DNA of 64,000 bases from a bacterium (GTDB taxonomy: Bacteria > Cyanobacteriota > Vampirovibrionia > Gastranaerophilales > Gastranaerophilaceae): positions 38,175 to 102,174 of the forward strand of contig JAFVAR010000018.1 of the NCBI GenBank assembly GCA_017480425.1, written 5' to 3'. Positions 42,982 through 52,675 of the stretch are shown here, piece after piece. Numbering within the stretch: the stretch's first letter is position 1; each line of letters starts with the position of its first letter. The notes beneath the pieces were generated by a model. That model was not told the DNA's origin. It did no database searches and saw only the letters and a list, made by a program, of their open reading frames with translations. The translations under genes were made by a program, and so were the position numbers.

Positions 42982-45798
42982 TTATACTGTAACTTCTTCT
43001 TTTATAGCATCGTAGCAGTCTGAGCAAATTGTTTCGTGTCCAGAATGTTCGCCCAAATGACGATATTTCCAGCAGCGTTCACATTTTTCGCCTTCAGCCT
43101 TTACTACCCAAACTGTTGTATCATTTTCAGTATATTCGTTGAGTACGTTTACCGGTGCGGAATCTGCAACGTATGCTTGAGAAGTGATGAATATATCAGC
43201 CAAATCTTTTTCATTTGATTTTAAAATATCAGAATTGTCTGACTTAACATATACGCCTACTTCTAACGAACTGCCAATTTTCTTTTCTGCTCTTAATGGT
43301 TCAATGGCTCTGGTTACAACTTCACGAATTTTAAGAATTTTGGTGAAATCTTCTTCCAATTTTGGATTATTCCATTCTGATTTAACTTCAACCCAATCAG
43401 CCATAAGAATGCTTTTTAATCCGTTTCTTTGTTTTTCCGGAGTATTCATCCACATATCTTCTGCTTGGAACGGCATTACAGGTGCCAATATTCTTACAAG
43501 AGTTTGATATGTTTCAAAAAGTACAGTCTGGCAAGCTCTGCGTGAAAGCGATTTTTTACCTGCTGTATATAGTCTGTCTTTAACGATATCAAGATAAAAT
43601 GCGCTTAAATCAACTGCAGCAAAGTTCTGTAAGCATTGGAAATATTTGTAAAATTCATAGTTCTCGAAAGCTTCCGTAACTTCAGATGCAACTTTATTTA
43701 ATTTATGAAGAGCAAATTTATCAATCGGTTTAAGTTCTTCATATTTAACATAATCCACAGCAGGGTCAAAGTCGAAAATATTTCCGAGCAGGAATCTTGC
43801 TGTATTTCTTGTTTTCTTAAATATTTCAGTTAATTGACCGATAATATTGTTACCGATTTTAATATCATTTCTGTAATCTACTGATGCTGCCCAAAGTCTA
43901 AGTATATCAGCACCGTAGTTTTGGATAATTTCATCCGGTCTGATGTAGTTGCCCAAAGACTTAGACATTTTTCTTCCGTCTTCTCCAAATACAAAACCGT
44001 GAGTTAATACTTCTTTATAAGGAGCTTTGCCTTGAGTAGCAATAGAAGTAAGTAATGAAGACTGGAACCATCCTCTGTGCTGGTCTGAACCTTCAAGGTA
44101 CATATCAACAGGAGTATGCCCCAATTCTTCAGAGCGTTTTTCGACTACTGCTCTCCAAGATATACCTGAATCAAACCAAACATCCATAATATCACGCTCT
44201 TGGCGGAAGTGTTTTTTACCGCATTTGGGACATACAAAACCTTGCGGAAGAAGTTCTTCCGGAGTGTGGTTAACCCAAGCATCAGAGCTTTCTTTTTCAA
44301 ACATTTTTGCAACATTTTCAATTGTTTCATCCGTGCAAATTACTTCTCCGCAATCTTCACAGTAGAAAATAGGTATCGGAACACCCCAAGCTCTTTGGCG
44401 TGATATACACCAGTCTGTACGGCTTGCAACCATGTTTCCGATGCGGCTTTCACCGCTTGCCGGAATCCATTTTACATTATGAATTTCTTCCATTGCTTTT
44501 TCACGGAATTTATCAACTTTTACAAACCATTGAGGAGTTGCTCTGTAAATTACAGGGTGTTTGCATCTCCAGCAATGCGGATAACTGTGGTTTATGTCTT
44601 GTGCTTTTAAGAGTGCTCCGCATTTTTCAAGCATTTCGATAACCATTCCGTTACCTTTGTAGTATGGAACACCAATTAACTCAGGAATTCCGACAATATC
44701 TGTCCAAACGCCTGATGCATCAAGCGGTGAAAATACTTCAATATTATATCTGCATCCGACTTCGTAGTCTTCAAGACCGTGTCCAGGTGCTGTGTGAACA
44801 GAACCTGTACCTGCATCAAGTGTTACGTGCTCTCCTAAAATTATTGGTGACTTTCTGTCTAATAACGGATGTTTTGTATTTAATAACTCTAAATCTTGTC
44901 CGTTGCAAGAGCCGATGACTTTAATATCAGCTTCTTCCCACGCAACGTCGTTTAGGAATGAGCCTAAAAGCTCTTGAGCGACAACGTAAATGTTTCCTTT
45001 GTATTCAAAAAAAGTATATTCAAATCTCGGATGCATTGAAATTGCCATATTTGAAGGGATTGTCCAAGGAGTTGTTGTCCAAATTATTGCATATACATCT
45101 TTACCTTGAGTATCAACAAAATTATTAATTTTTGAAACGGCATCATTATCAAATTTGAATCTTACATATATTGATGTTGATGTGTGATCAGCATACTCAA
45201 CTTCCGCCTCTGCAAGAGCAGTTTCGCAAGCTGCACACCAATACACAGGTTTAAGTCCTTTTTCAATGTATCCTTTTTTATACATTTCGCCGAATACTCT
45301 GACTTGCTCTGCTTCATATTCAGGTCTTATTGTTAAATATGGGTTTTCCCAATTCCCTAATACTCCTAAGCGTCTGAATGCGGCCTCTTGTCCTTTAAGA
45401 CTGTTTAGAGCGTACTCTCTGCATTTTGCACGTAGTTCGCCTTCCGTAATTGAATGTCTGCCGCCTTTTAAGTTTTTAACAACGGCATTTTCTATAGGAA
45501 GTCCGTGAGCATCATATCCGGGAACGTATGGAGTGTAGTATCCTCTCATTGATTTATATTTAATTATAATGTCTTTTAGTATTTTGTTCATTGCGGTGCC
45601 GACGTGAATTTTATCGGAACTTAAATAAGGCGGCCCGTCATGCAGAACAAAAGAATTTGTTTTATCTCTGTTTTCTGTAATCTTTTTATAAATATTATTT
45701 TCTTCCCAGAATTTTTGAGTTTCCGGTTCTTTTTTAGTTGCATTTGCTCTCATTTCAAGCGTTGTTTGCGGTAAGTTTAATGTGTTTTTGTATTCCAT
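42982..45798 (-). CDS. ileS: Isoleucyl-tRNA synthetase
   Basis: 938 residues, class I synthetase. The HIGH box reads HVGT (PPYLSSDKIHVGTAMNKILKD), a variant in which the fourth residue is Thr; the KMSKS box is exact (GRKMSKSLGNYI). The editing domain TTPWTIPSNMAIS and the C-terminal zinc site C-x2-C...C-x2-C (CERCWKYRHLGEHSGHETICSDC) are present, matching the bacterial type 1 enzyme. Single gene. It sits 15 nt downstream of the dicarboxylate symporter gene, so the two may be co-transcribed. Confidence 0.96.
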   Translation of the reverse strand: MEYKNTLNLPQTTLEMRANATKKEPETQKFWEENNIYKKITENRDKTNSFVLHDGPPYLSSDKIHVGTAMNKILKDIIIKYKSMRGYYTPYVPGYDAHGLPIENAVVKNLKGGRHSITEGELRAKCREYALNSLKGQEAAFRRLGVLGNWENPYLTIRPEYEAEQVRVFGEMYKKGYIEKGLKPVYWCAACETALAEAEVEYADHTSTSIYVRFKFDNDAVSKINNFVDTQGKDVYAIIWTTTPWTIPSNMAISMHPRFEYTFFEYKGNIYVVAQELLGSFLNDVAWEEADIKVIGSCNGQDLELLNTKHPLLDRKSPIILGEHVTLDAGTGSVHTAPGHGLEDYEVGCRYNIEVFSPLDASGVWTDIVGIPELIGVPYYKGNGMVIEMLEKCGALLKAQDINHSYPHCWRCKHPVIYRATPQWFVKVDKFREKAMEEIHNVKWIPASGESRIGNMVASRTDWCISRQRAWGVPIPIFYCEDCGEVICTDETIENVAKMFEKESSDAWVNHTPEELLPQGFVCPKCGKKHFRQERDIMDVWFDSGISWRAVVEKRSEELGHTPVDMYLEGSDQHRGWFQSSLLTSIATQGKAPYKEVLTHGFVFGEDGRKMSKSLGNYIRPDEIIQNYGADILRLWAASVDYRNDIKIGNNIIGQLTEIFKKTRNTARFLLGNIFDFDPAVDYVKYEELKPIDKFALHKLNKVASEVTEAFENYEFYKYFQCLQNFAAVDLSAFYLDIVKDRLYTAGKKSLSRRACQTVLFETYQTLVRILAPVMPFQAEDMWMNTPEKQRNGLKSILMADWVEVKSEWNNPKLEEDFTKILKIREVVTRAIEPLRAEKKIGSSLEVGVYVKSDNSDILKSNEKDLADIFITSQAYVADSAPVNVLNEYTENDTTVWVVKAEGEKCERCWKYRHLGEHSGHETICSDCYDAIKEEVTV

Positions 45799-45813
45799 AA
45801 CTTATTCCTTTTA

Positions 45814-47145
45814 TTAAACTGATATTTCTTCTGTTTCATGTTTAAAGTCCTGATTAAAACTAACGTGGTGTTCTATTTTTGAAAGAGTGTTAGTTTTAAG
45901 ATTTTTCATCTTTATAAATTCTGCCATTTTATTATAATCAAATGAATTTTCCCATCTTGCAATAACAACTGTTGCAACGCAGTTCCCGATTAAGTTAACG
46001 GTCGTTCTTCCCATGTCAAGGATTTGGTCAATGCCTAACAGTACCGCTACACCAAGAATAGGAATGTTAAAACTTGTTAATGTGCCTGCAAGTACAATAA
46101 GTGCTACTCTAGGAACACCTGCAATGCCCTTGCTTGTGAGCATTAGGGCAAACATTATAACAAGCTGCTGTTCAAATGTAAGCGGATGTCCGACAAGTTG
46201 TGTTGAGAATATAACTGCCATAGCAAGATATAATGTCGAACCGTCCAGATTAAAAGTATATCCGGTGGGCATTACAAAGCCGACTATCGATTTTGGAACC
46301 CCAAATTTTTCCATTATTGACATAGCTTTTGGAAGTGCGGCTTCAGAGCTTGCAGTTGTAAAAGCAAGTAATGCAGGCTCTTGTATAGCTTTAATAAGCC
46401 CGCGAACCGATATTTTTACAATTTTGCATGCTGCAAATAAAACAACTGCAACGAATACAGCCAAAGCAACATATAAAGATACAATTATTTTTCCATAATT
46501 GAATAAAATTGCGATTCCGTTAGAACCAACAGTATATGCAATTGCACCGAAAATACCGATTGGAGCAAAAAACATTACATATTCAGTAAATTTAAACATT
46601 ATTGACGCAACTGAATTTAGTATATCTATAACAGGCTGAGCCTTTTTACCTACGGCACAAATTGCAAGTGCAAAAAATATGCAGAATACAACTATTTGCA
46701 GGAGGTTTCCGTCTGCCATTGATTGGAAAATACTTGTTGGGAATAGGCTTAACAATAGCTCACCAAATGAATTATGGTGTGTTGTTGATGCCATTTCAAC
46801 AATTCTGGTTAGGCCTGTATGTTCTGCGGCGATATTTCCCATGCCTTCTCCTGGACGGAAAAAATTAGCAAAACCGAGACCGATAAATAATGCAAGGGTT
46901 GTAACAACTTCAAAGTATGCAATAGTTTTAATTCCAAGTCTTCCAAGACTCTTAACGTCACCGTGACCTGCAATGCCGACAACAAGAGTTGAGAACAACA
47001 ACGGAGCTATAATCATTTTAACCATGCGCAGAAATACTTCTGCCAATACATGCAGTCTAACTGCAAAATCAGGCATTGCCCATCCGACTATAACGCCCAG
47101 TATTAATGCTATAAATATTGCTACTGTAAGTTTTGATTGTTTCAA
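45814..47145 (-). CDS. Dicarboxylate/amino acid:cation symporter (DAACS family)
   Basis: 443 residues, eight or so membrane helices with two re-entrant loops. MIIAPLLFSTLVVGIAG and the serine-rich loop TTASSEAALPKAM, then MPTGYTFNLDGSTLYLAMAVIF and the MGRTTVNLIGNCVATVVI helix are hallmarks of GltP/DctA transporters; TGYTFNLDG and DMGRTTVN bind cation and substrate. It starts at TTG 47145, AAAGGA upstream. Glutamate, aspartate or C4-dicarboxylate are the likely substrates. Confidence 0.92.
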   Translation of the reverse strand: MKQSKLTVAIFIALILGVIVGWAMPDFAVRLHVLAEVFLRMVKMIIAPLLFSTLVVGIAGHGDVKSLGRLGIKTIAYFEVVTTLALFIGLGFANFFRPGEGMGNIAAEHTGLTRIVEMASTTHHNSFGELLLSLFPTSIFQSMADGNLLQIVVFCIFFALAICAVGKKAQPVIDILNSVASIMFKFTEYVMFFAPIGIFGAIAYTVGSNGIAILFNYGKIIVSLYVALAVFVAVVLFAACKIVKISVRGLIKAIQEPALLAFTTASSEAALPKAMSIMEKFGVPKSIVGFVMPTGYTFNLDGSTLYLAMAVIFSTQLVGHPLTFEQQLVIMFALMLTSKGIAGVPRVALIVLAGTLTSFNIPILGVAVLLGIDQILDMGRTTVNLIGNCVATVVIARWENSFDYNKMAEFIKMKNLKTNTLSKIEHHVSFNQDFKHETEEISV

Positions 47146-47224
47146 AATCTTTTCCTTTAATACCCTTGTTAGTTAATTATACTATAAAGATAATTTTGTG
47201 CAGTTTTTCATATATTAATTTTGA

Positions 47225-47240
47225 TTACATTGCCCGCAAT
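47225..47240. repeat. Palindrome upstream of divergent promoter region
   Basis: ACATTG-CCCG-CAATGT lies between the symporter gene (minus) and the EF-hand gene (plus). It could be an operator. Confidence 0.35.
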
Positions 47241-47335
47241 GTAAAGTTTTGTAAACCACAATGTCCACAAAAGCGCAATTATAAAATATATATATACTTT
47301 ATATATATACAGAACTAAAATGGAGGAGTTTAAAA

Positions 47336-48070
47336 GTGTCTGACCAAATTATAATAAAAACATTGGACGCAAATACACAAAAGTGGGCGTATATTTGTGA
47401 TTTTGACCGTAATGGTTTTCTTGAAAATGAAGAAATTAGTGTTTTTAAAAACAATCTGAAAGGTACTTCCATACAAAAAAGCGGCCAGTTCTTTAATACA
47501 TCAATAGCTTATAAAGTAAATTTAACGGCTCCTTCAGACCAAACAGCAATGTATAATTTGCCAATTCTTGAATTACCCAAACGAGCTTCATTAACGCCTG
47601 AACCTCCCGTAAAAACCGGAAATGACACCGGTTATTCAGACTATGATTCAGAAGCGGGAAAAAAACTTGCAGAGATGGCATATCAAAACCGAAACAAAGA
47701 AAAAGTAAAAAATAAAAAAGGCAAATGGACATATTTTCTCGGATTATGCGCAACATTTGTTAAAAAAGCCATGCTGGCAGTAGGTTTAATGAAGTCGTAC
47801 ATTACCGGAAACGGCTGTGATATGGCAGGTATATTAAGGAAAAATCCTAAATTTAAAGAAATACCTGTTACGGATACTAACTACAAAAATCCTCCTGCCG
47901 GGACGGTTTTATGTTATGGTCGCGGTAAATCCGGTTACAGTTCAGAGTATGGGCATGTGGAAATCACATTGGGTGATGCCGTACCTGCGGCAAAAAATTG
48001 TGCTGTGTCAGATGGTATAACCCGTAACATACGTAAATCGTCAGCAATGTTTGTGCCTATTAAAACATAA
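47336..48070 (+). CDS. EF-hand protein with CHAP/NlpC-like peptidase domain
   Basis: 244 residues starting at GTG, with GGAGGAG 8 nt upstream. One EF-hand loop, DFDRNGFLENEE (about 22-33), suggests calcium binding. The C-terminal half carries LCATFVKKAML (candidate catalytic Cys), PAGTVLCYGRG and YGHVEITLG (candidate His), as in CHAP/NlpC-P60 amidases that cut peptidoglycan. There is no signal peptide, so export would need a dedicated route. The combination is unusual; the peptidase call is by motif only. Confidence 0.65.
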   Translation: MSDQIIIKTLDANTQKWAYICDFDRNGFLENEEISVFKNNLKGTSIQKSGQFFNTSIAYKVNLTAPSDQTAMYNLPILELPKRASLTPEPPVKTGNDTGYSDYDSEAGKKLAEMAYQNRNKEKVKNKKGKWTYFLGLCATFVKKAMLAVGLMKSYITGNGCDMAGILRKNPKFKEIPVTDTNYKNPPAGTVLCYGRGKSGYSSEYGHVEITLGDAVPAAKNCAVSDGITRNIRKSSAMFVPIKT

Positions 48071-48103
48071 TTGCCTGACAGTTTATAACGCAGTGTTTAA
48101 TAT

Positions 48104-48147
48104 AAATTCCCCTTATCAAAAATAAAATTTATTTATGGGGGAATTTT
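48104..48147 (+). promoter_or_regulatory. Hairpin sequestering the ribosome site of the MlaA-fusion gene
   Basis: AAATTCCCC (48104-48112) is complementary to GGGGAATTT (48138-48146), which contains the Shine-Dalgarno of the ATG at 48148. The loop is 25 nt and A/T-rich. Folding would hide the ribosome site, so translation could be controlled by temperature, a protein or a small RNA. Confidence 0.5.
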
Positions 48148-50232
48148 ATGTTAAATAAGAAAAAATTTATTGCGCTGATACTTTCGTTTTTATTGTTGTG
48201 TAACTCGTTGAGTTTTGCAGAAGTTGTTTATAATGAAAATTCTGTTGATATGCAGGCGGTTGAAACGACGCAAGAGAGCCGATATCCTGACTATGCAAAA
48301 ATGTACGTGGGCGAGGATAAACATGAACAATTTAACCGTAAAATGTTTAATCTGAATTCTAAGCTTAATAAGTTTGTTGCTCGTCCGGTACATATCTTGT
48401 GGTCTTCAATTATGCCAAAATTCGGAATAGACAGAATTAGAGATGCATATAATAACATTGAATATCCAAAACGCCTTATCAGTTGTATTCTTCAAAGAGA
48501 CGGTGAGGGAGTGAAAATTGAAACAAAACGATTTTTGACAAATACTACTTTGGGACTTGGCGGATTATTTGACCCTGCGGATAAAATTTTCAAAATAAAA
48601 CCTACAAATGAAAATATGGAACAGGCGTTATGTAAGTGTAAAATGGGTTCAGGTTCATATTTAGTTATGCCGGTTTTGAACGCATGTACGCCGCGTTCTA
48701 TCTGCGGAAGAGCTCTTGAAGCGGCACTTGACCCTACTGTTTATTTAGCATCACCTATTACTTCTGCAATAAAATTTGGTTTAATGCTGAACAGGACTTC
48801 TTATATGCAGCCTCTTGCAAAGATGATAGAAACAACATATGCCGATCCGTATGATATTCACAAAAAACTTTTCGGTATTGAAAATTATATACGTAATGCA
48901 AATTTGGACAGAGAAGATTTGGTTACTGAAGAAAAACAACTTGTAGAAGAAGGACATCCTGAAATAGCAGAAGAACTTGTCAGTCACTTAGGAGAAGATT
49001 CAGGCTATAAAGAGGCGGGATTAAATGCTTCAGATCTTTCTGATATTTTGCCTCTAGGGAAAAATGTTTTAAGAGCGGATATTGTTTTAGACGGTTATAA
49101 TCCGCAGTCTCCGGTTGTGGATTCAATGAGAACCTCTTTGTTTGAAAATCCGGAAATCAATAAATCGATGTGGAATGAACTGTCTATATGGAACAGGAGT
49201 TTTGCAAAAAGAATAAAAACCGGTTCTGTTGAAGTTACAGATGGGCGTGATAATTACAAATTTAAATATATATTGCAAAAAGATAAAACTTCTCCGCTTA
49301 TTATTTTATATCCTTCGATAGGTGAGGGGGCAGGGGCTCATCACTCTATAGTTTTTGCAAAAATATTTTACGATTTGGGATATTCGGTTGTTATGCAGGG
49401 AAGTCATTTTCATTGGGAATTTGTAAAAAGCATGCCACAGGGATATTCTCCTGGTATACCGTACAATGATGCAAAGCAGGTACGTTTAGTAACGTCAAAG
49501 ATTTTGGATTATTTAAATAAAAAATACGATTGCAGTTTTCGTGAAAAAACAGTTGTGGGGACATCATTCGGGGCAATGGCGGCGCTATATTTGGCACAAA
49601 ATGAGAGTGAAGAAAATACTCTCGGAATTACAAAATATATAGCAATAAGTCCGCCGATAGAGTTGAAGTATGCTCTTGAGCAGATTGATAAAAACGGTGA
49701 TGAATTTGATAAAAATTCAGATGAGGTTAAACAGAAGACAGCGATTACCGCAGCAAAAATTCTTCAGCTTGTACAGTTGAAGGACGCAGGAGATTTGAAT
49801 TTTCAAGCGATGCCCTTTTCCGAAGAAGAAGGAAAACTCATTACAACTTTTATAATGCGTCAAAAACTGTCGGATATAATTTTTACAATTGAAAATGTTC
49901 CTAAAAACAAAAAAACGGACATATACAACTTGATAAATAATATGAGTTACAAGGATTACGCAGAGAAATATTTATCTGTAAATTTCAATGAGCCTGTATT
50001 GTTAGATGAAAAGGCGAGTCTTTTTGCAATTTCCGATTATTTGCAAAGTAACGATAATTATAAAATTTATCAATCGATGGATGATTATTTAATCAATAAA
50101 TCGCAGATAATAAAGCTAAAAGATATTGCGGGTAATCATTTAGTATGCCTGAATTGCGGTTCACATTTGGGCTTTCTATACAGAAAAGAATTTGAAGAGG
50201 CTTTGATTAATGATATAAAAAACGGCTCATAA
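48148..50232 (+). CDS. MlaA-like lipid-asymmetry protein fused to an alpha/beta hydrolase
   Basis: 694 residues. Signal peptide (cleavage near SFA-EV). About 50-215 matches MlaA/VacJ: EQFNRKMFNLNSKLNKFVARPV, RFLTNTTLGLGGLFDPADK and GSGSYLVMPVLNACTPR. MlaA takes phospholipids from the outer leaflet of the outer membrane. About 370-690 is an alpha/beta hydrolase with nucleophile GTSFG (about 470) and SHLGF (about 671) for the catalytic His, as in YheT-type hydrolases. No lipobox is seen. The fusion suggests removal and cleavage of misplaced lipid in one protein. Confidence 0.85.
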   Translation: MLNKKKFIALILSFLLLCNSLSFAEVVYNENSVDMQAVETTQESRYPDYAKMYVGEDKHEQFNRKMFNLNSKLNKFVARPVHILWSSIMPKFGIDRIRDAYNNIEYPKRLISCILQRDGEGVKIETKRFLTNTTLGLGGLFDPADKIFKIKPTNENMEQALCKCKMGSGSYLVMPVLNACTPRSICGRALEAALDPTVYLASPITSAIKFGLMLNRTSYMQPLAKMIETTYADPYDIHKKLFGIENYIRNANLDREDLVTEEKQLVEEGHPEIAEELVSHLGEDSGYKEAGLNASDLSDILPLGKNVLRADIVLDGYNPQSPVVDSMRTSLFENPEINKSMWNELSIWNRSFAKRIKTGSVEVTDGRDNYKFKYILQKDKTSPLIILYPSIGEGAGAHHSIVFAKIFYDLGYSVVMQGSHFHWEFVKSMPQGYSPGIPYNDAKQVRLVTSKILDYLNKKYDCSFREKTVVGTSFGAMAALYLAQNESEENTLGITKYIAISPPIELKYALEQIDKNGDEFDKNSDEVKQKTAITAAKILQLVQLKDAGDLNFQAMPFSEEEGKLITTFIMRQKLSDIIFTIENVPKNKKTDIYNLINNMSYKDYAEKYLSVNFNEPVLLDEKASLFAISDYLQSNDNYKIYQSMDDYLINKSQIIKLKDIAGNHLVCLNCGSHLGFLYRKEFEEALINDIKNGS

Positions 50233-50294
50233 ATGTTTTCTTATTTTGTGTTATTATATAGTCAGTCGAATTATAGATATGTGGAGAGGTAACT

Positions 50295-51224
50295 ATGGAA
50301 AATTATACAAAAGAAGACCTTTTAAAGTTGTATGAAAAACCGTTGGAAGATTTGATTGACATTTCTCATAAAATAACACTGGAGAACTTTGATAATACCG
50401 TTGAAGCATGTAGTATTATAAGTGCAAAAACAGGTGCATGTTCTGAAAATTGTAAATATTGTGCGCAGAGTAAACATAATCATGCAGAAATAGAATGCCA
50501 CCCTCTTATGGATGTGGAAACCGTTAAAAAAGCAGCACTCAGTGCTAAAGAAAACGGAGCGACACGTTTTTGTATCGTAACATCAGGAAGAGTTCCGACA
50601 GGACAAGATTTTGAAAAAATTCTGGAAATGATACGTGAAGTTGCGTCAATTGAAGGACTTCACTGCTGCGCATCGTTGGGATTGCTGTCAGAAGAACAAA
50701 TTGAACGAATAAAAGAAGCAGGTGTAGAAAGATACAATCATAATATCAATACTTCAGAAAATTATCACAGCCAAATCTGTACAACTCATAATTTTTCTGA
50801 CCGTGTAAATACCGTAAAAACTATTCAGAAACATGGTATTGAGGCATGCTGCGGTGTAATTATCGGTATGGGTGAATCAAGGGAAGACAGAGTTGATATG
50901 GCGCTTTCACTTCGTGAACTTAACCCTAAAACAGTCCCTATAAACTTTTTAAATCCAATAAAAGGAACTCCTCTTGAGGGTTATGAAGATAAAATTGATG
51001 AAGAAGAAATTCTAAAAACAATTTGTATATTCAGAATAGCTCTTCCTAAGGCTCTTTTACGTTATGCCGGAGGAAGAACAACAAGACTTAGTAAATATAA
51101 CCAAAAAATAGGAATTATAGCCGGAGTTAATTCCGTACTTGTAGGGAATTACTTAACAACTTGCGGCTCAAAAGCGGAAGAAGACAAACAGATGCTTAAA
51201 GAACTTGATTTGGTTATGGGGTAG
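50295..51224 (+). CDS. bioB: Biotin synthase
   Basis: 309 residues, radical SAM enzyme that inserts sulfur into dethiobiotin. The 4Fe-4S motif is C49, C53, C56 in ACSENCKYCAQS. YNHNINTSENYHSQICTTH and the arginine in the ARYAGGRTT-like LLRYAGGRTTRL motif (2Fe-2S binding) are present. GAGAGGTAAC precedes the ATG. No other bio genes are nearby. AccB in this window would use the biotin. Confidence 0.95.
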   Translation: MENYTKEDLLKLYEKPLEDLIDISHKITLENFDNTVEACSIISAKTGACSENCKYCAQSKHNHAEIECHPLMDVETVKKAALSAKENGATRFCIVTSGRVPTGQDFEKILEMIREVASIEGLHCCASLGLLSEEQIERIKEAGVERYNHNINTSENYHSQICTTHNFSDRVNTVKTIQKHGIEACCGVIIGMGESREDRVDMALSLRELNPKTVPINFLNPIKGTPLEGYEDKIDEEEILKTICIFRIALPKALLRYAGGRTTRLSKYNQKIGIIAGVNSVLVGNYLTTCGSKAEEDKQMLKELDLVMG

Positions 51225-51236
51225 AATTTATACGTC

Positions 51237-51275
51237 AAAGAGGCGGATGGCATTTTGCCATCCGCCTCTTTTTCA
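51237..51275 (+). terminator. Strong terminator after bioB
   Basis: 15-bp perfect stem AAAGAGGCGGATGGC (51237-51251) / GCCATCCGCCTCTTT (51257-51271), 5-nt loop, T-run. Confidence 0.9.
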
Positions 51276-51288
51276 TGTATTATATAAC

Positions 51289-52611
51289 CTATTGCGGTCT
51301 AAGTACACTTATAACTGCGTGATTAAGGTTTAAGTATTTTTTTGCAGCTTCTTTTAAATCTGTTTCAGTCAGAGATTCACATATCGGAATATATTGTTCT
51401 GCAAGAGCCAAATCGTCACATACTGTCATATAGTACCCGATGGTTTCGCCTATATCGGATACGGTTTCCACTTCGCACGCAAATTGTGATTTAAGTTTTT
51501 TCTTTGCTTTATTAATTTCTCTTTCAGAGATACTGTCTTTAAGTTTTTCAATTTCTGATTTTACAAGCTCAATCGCTTTATCTTTGTATTCTGTGTTGAA
51601 ATTAGCTTGTACAAAGAAATTTGAGCCGTCACGGAAGGCATAATTCTCGGCATCAATAACATTAAATACAGGCTCATCAATATTTTCAATAAGATTTTGA
51701 TATAATCTTGAACTTGTACCTTCTCCAAGGATTATGGAGAGCATTTCAAGAGCAATTAAGTTTTTTAAATCTTTTGCCTGCGCTCCTAAGAAACCGAACA
51801 TCATAAAAGAAGAATTGATGTTAGCTGTATTTTCTATGTAAACCGGATGTTCTACAGGCATGTCCGGCTGAATATTTCTTGCCGGAGGTTCAGGTCTTTC
51901 GCCCCAATTAAATTCTTTTACTACTTTATTTAAAACTTTTTCGGAATCAAAGTCGCCTACAATAATCGTAGTTACATTTTTAGGTGAATAGAATGTTCTA
52001 TAATATTCCATAATTTCTTGCTGCGGAACTTGAGAAATAATTTCCGGTGTTCCGATAACGTCACGTTTATACGGATGCGATGTATACATTGCGTGGTTTG
52101 TTGCATTGTATACTTTTGTCCACGGCTGATCTTTTCTCATACGAATTTCTTCGATAACAACATGGCGTTCACGTTTGTCTGTTACATTTTTGTCGTTTAT
52201 GTCAAAAGGTGCGCCCATTTCGTAATCCGGAATTACAGGGTCTGTCATCATATCTGCGTGAAGCTCAATTGCAAGATTAAAGTTTTCATCATTTTCGCCT
52301 TTTGGAAGTGTTACATAATAGAAGGTGTAATCCTTCCAAGTAGCAGCATTCACGATTGCGCCGCGTGCTTCAAGAATGTGGTCAAACTCTCCGGCCTTAT
52401 GTTTATGTGTGCCTTTGAACATCAAATGTTCCAGAAAGTGTGAAATGCCGTTATTTTTGTCATTTTCGTTTATTGAGCCTGTCTTAACCCAGGAAGATAC
52501 GTTAACCATTCCGCCTTCTTTGTGCGCTAAAACAATCTTGTGCCCGTTATCTTGTTCATATATTTCAACGTCTCTAGTAAGAAACGGATATTTTACTAAT
52601 GTTTTCTTCAT
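51289..52611 (-). CDS. M16 family zinc protease (processing peptidase-like)
   Basis: 440 residues. The inverted zinc motif is HFLEHLMFKGT (HxxEH), with the further ligand Glu about 76 residues on in the VIEEIRM region. C-terminal half is the inactive sister lobe (FGFLGAQAKD, GEGTSSRLYQNLIE). Start ATG 52611 has GAGG 6-7 nt upstream; a GTG four codons earlier does not. Single-chain enzymes of this size act as homodimers or pairs, degrading peptides in the periplasm or cytoplasm. No signal peptide, so probably cytoplasmic. Confidence 0.9.
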   Translation of the reverse strand: MKKTLVKYPFLTRDVEIYEQDNGHKIVLAHKEGGMVNVSSWVKTGSINENDKNNGISHFLEHLMFKGTHKHKAGEFDHILEARGAIVNAATWKDYTFYYVTLPKGENDENFNLAIELHADMMTDPVIPDYEMGAPFDINDKNVTDKRERHVVIEEIRMRKDQPWTKVYNATNHAMYTSHPYKRDVIGTPEIISQVPQQEIMEYYRTFYSPKNVTTIIVGDFDSEKVLNKVVKEFNWGERPEPPARNIQPDMPVEHPVYIENTANINSSFMMFGFLGAQAKDLKNLIALEMLSIILGEGTSSRLYQNLIENIDEPVFNVIDAENYAFRDGSNFFVQANFNTEYKDKAIELVKSEIEKLKDSISEREINKAKKKLKSQFACEVETVSDIGETIGYYMTVCDDLALAEQYIPICESLTETDLKEAAKKYLNLNHAVISVLRPQ

Positions 52612-52675
52612 AAATCGCCTCACCTGAGTATTATTATAGCTTAAAATTTAATGAATTGTAAATGTTTGAACTGAC

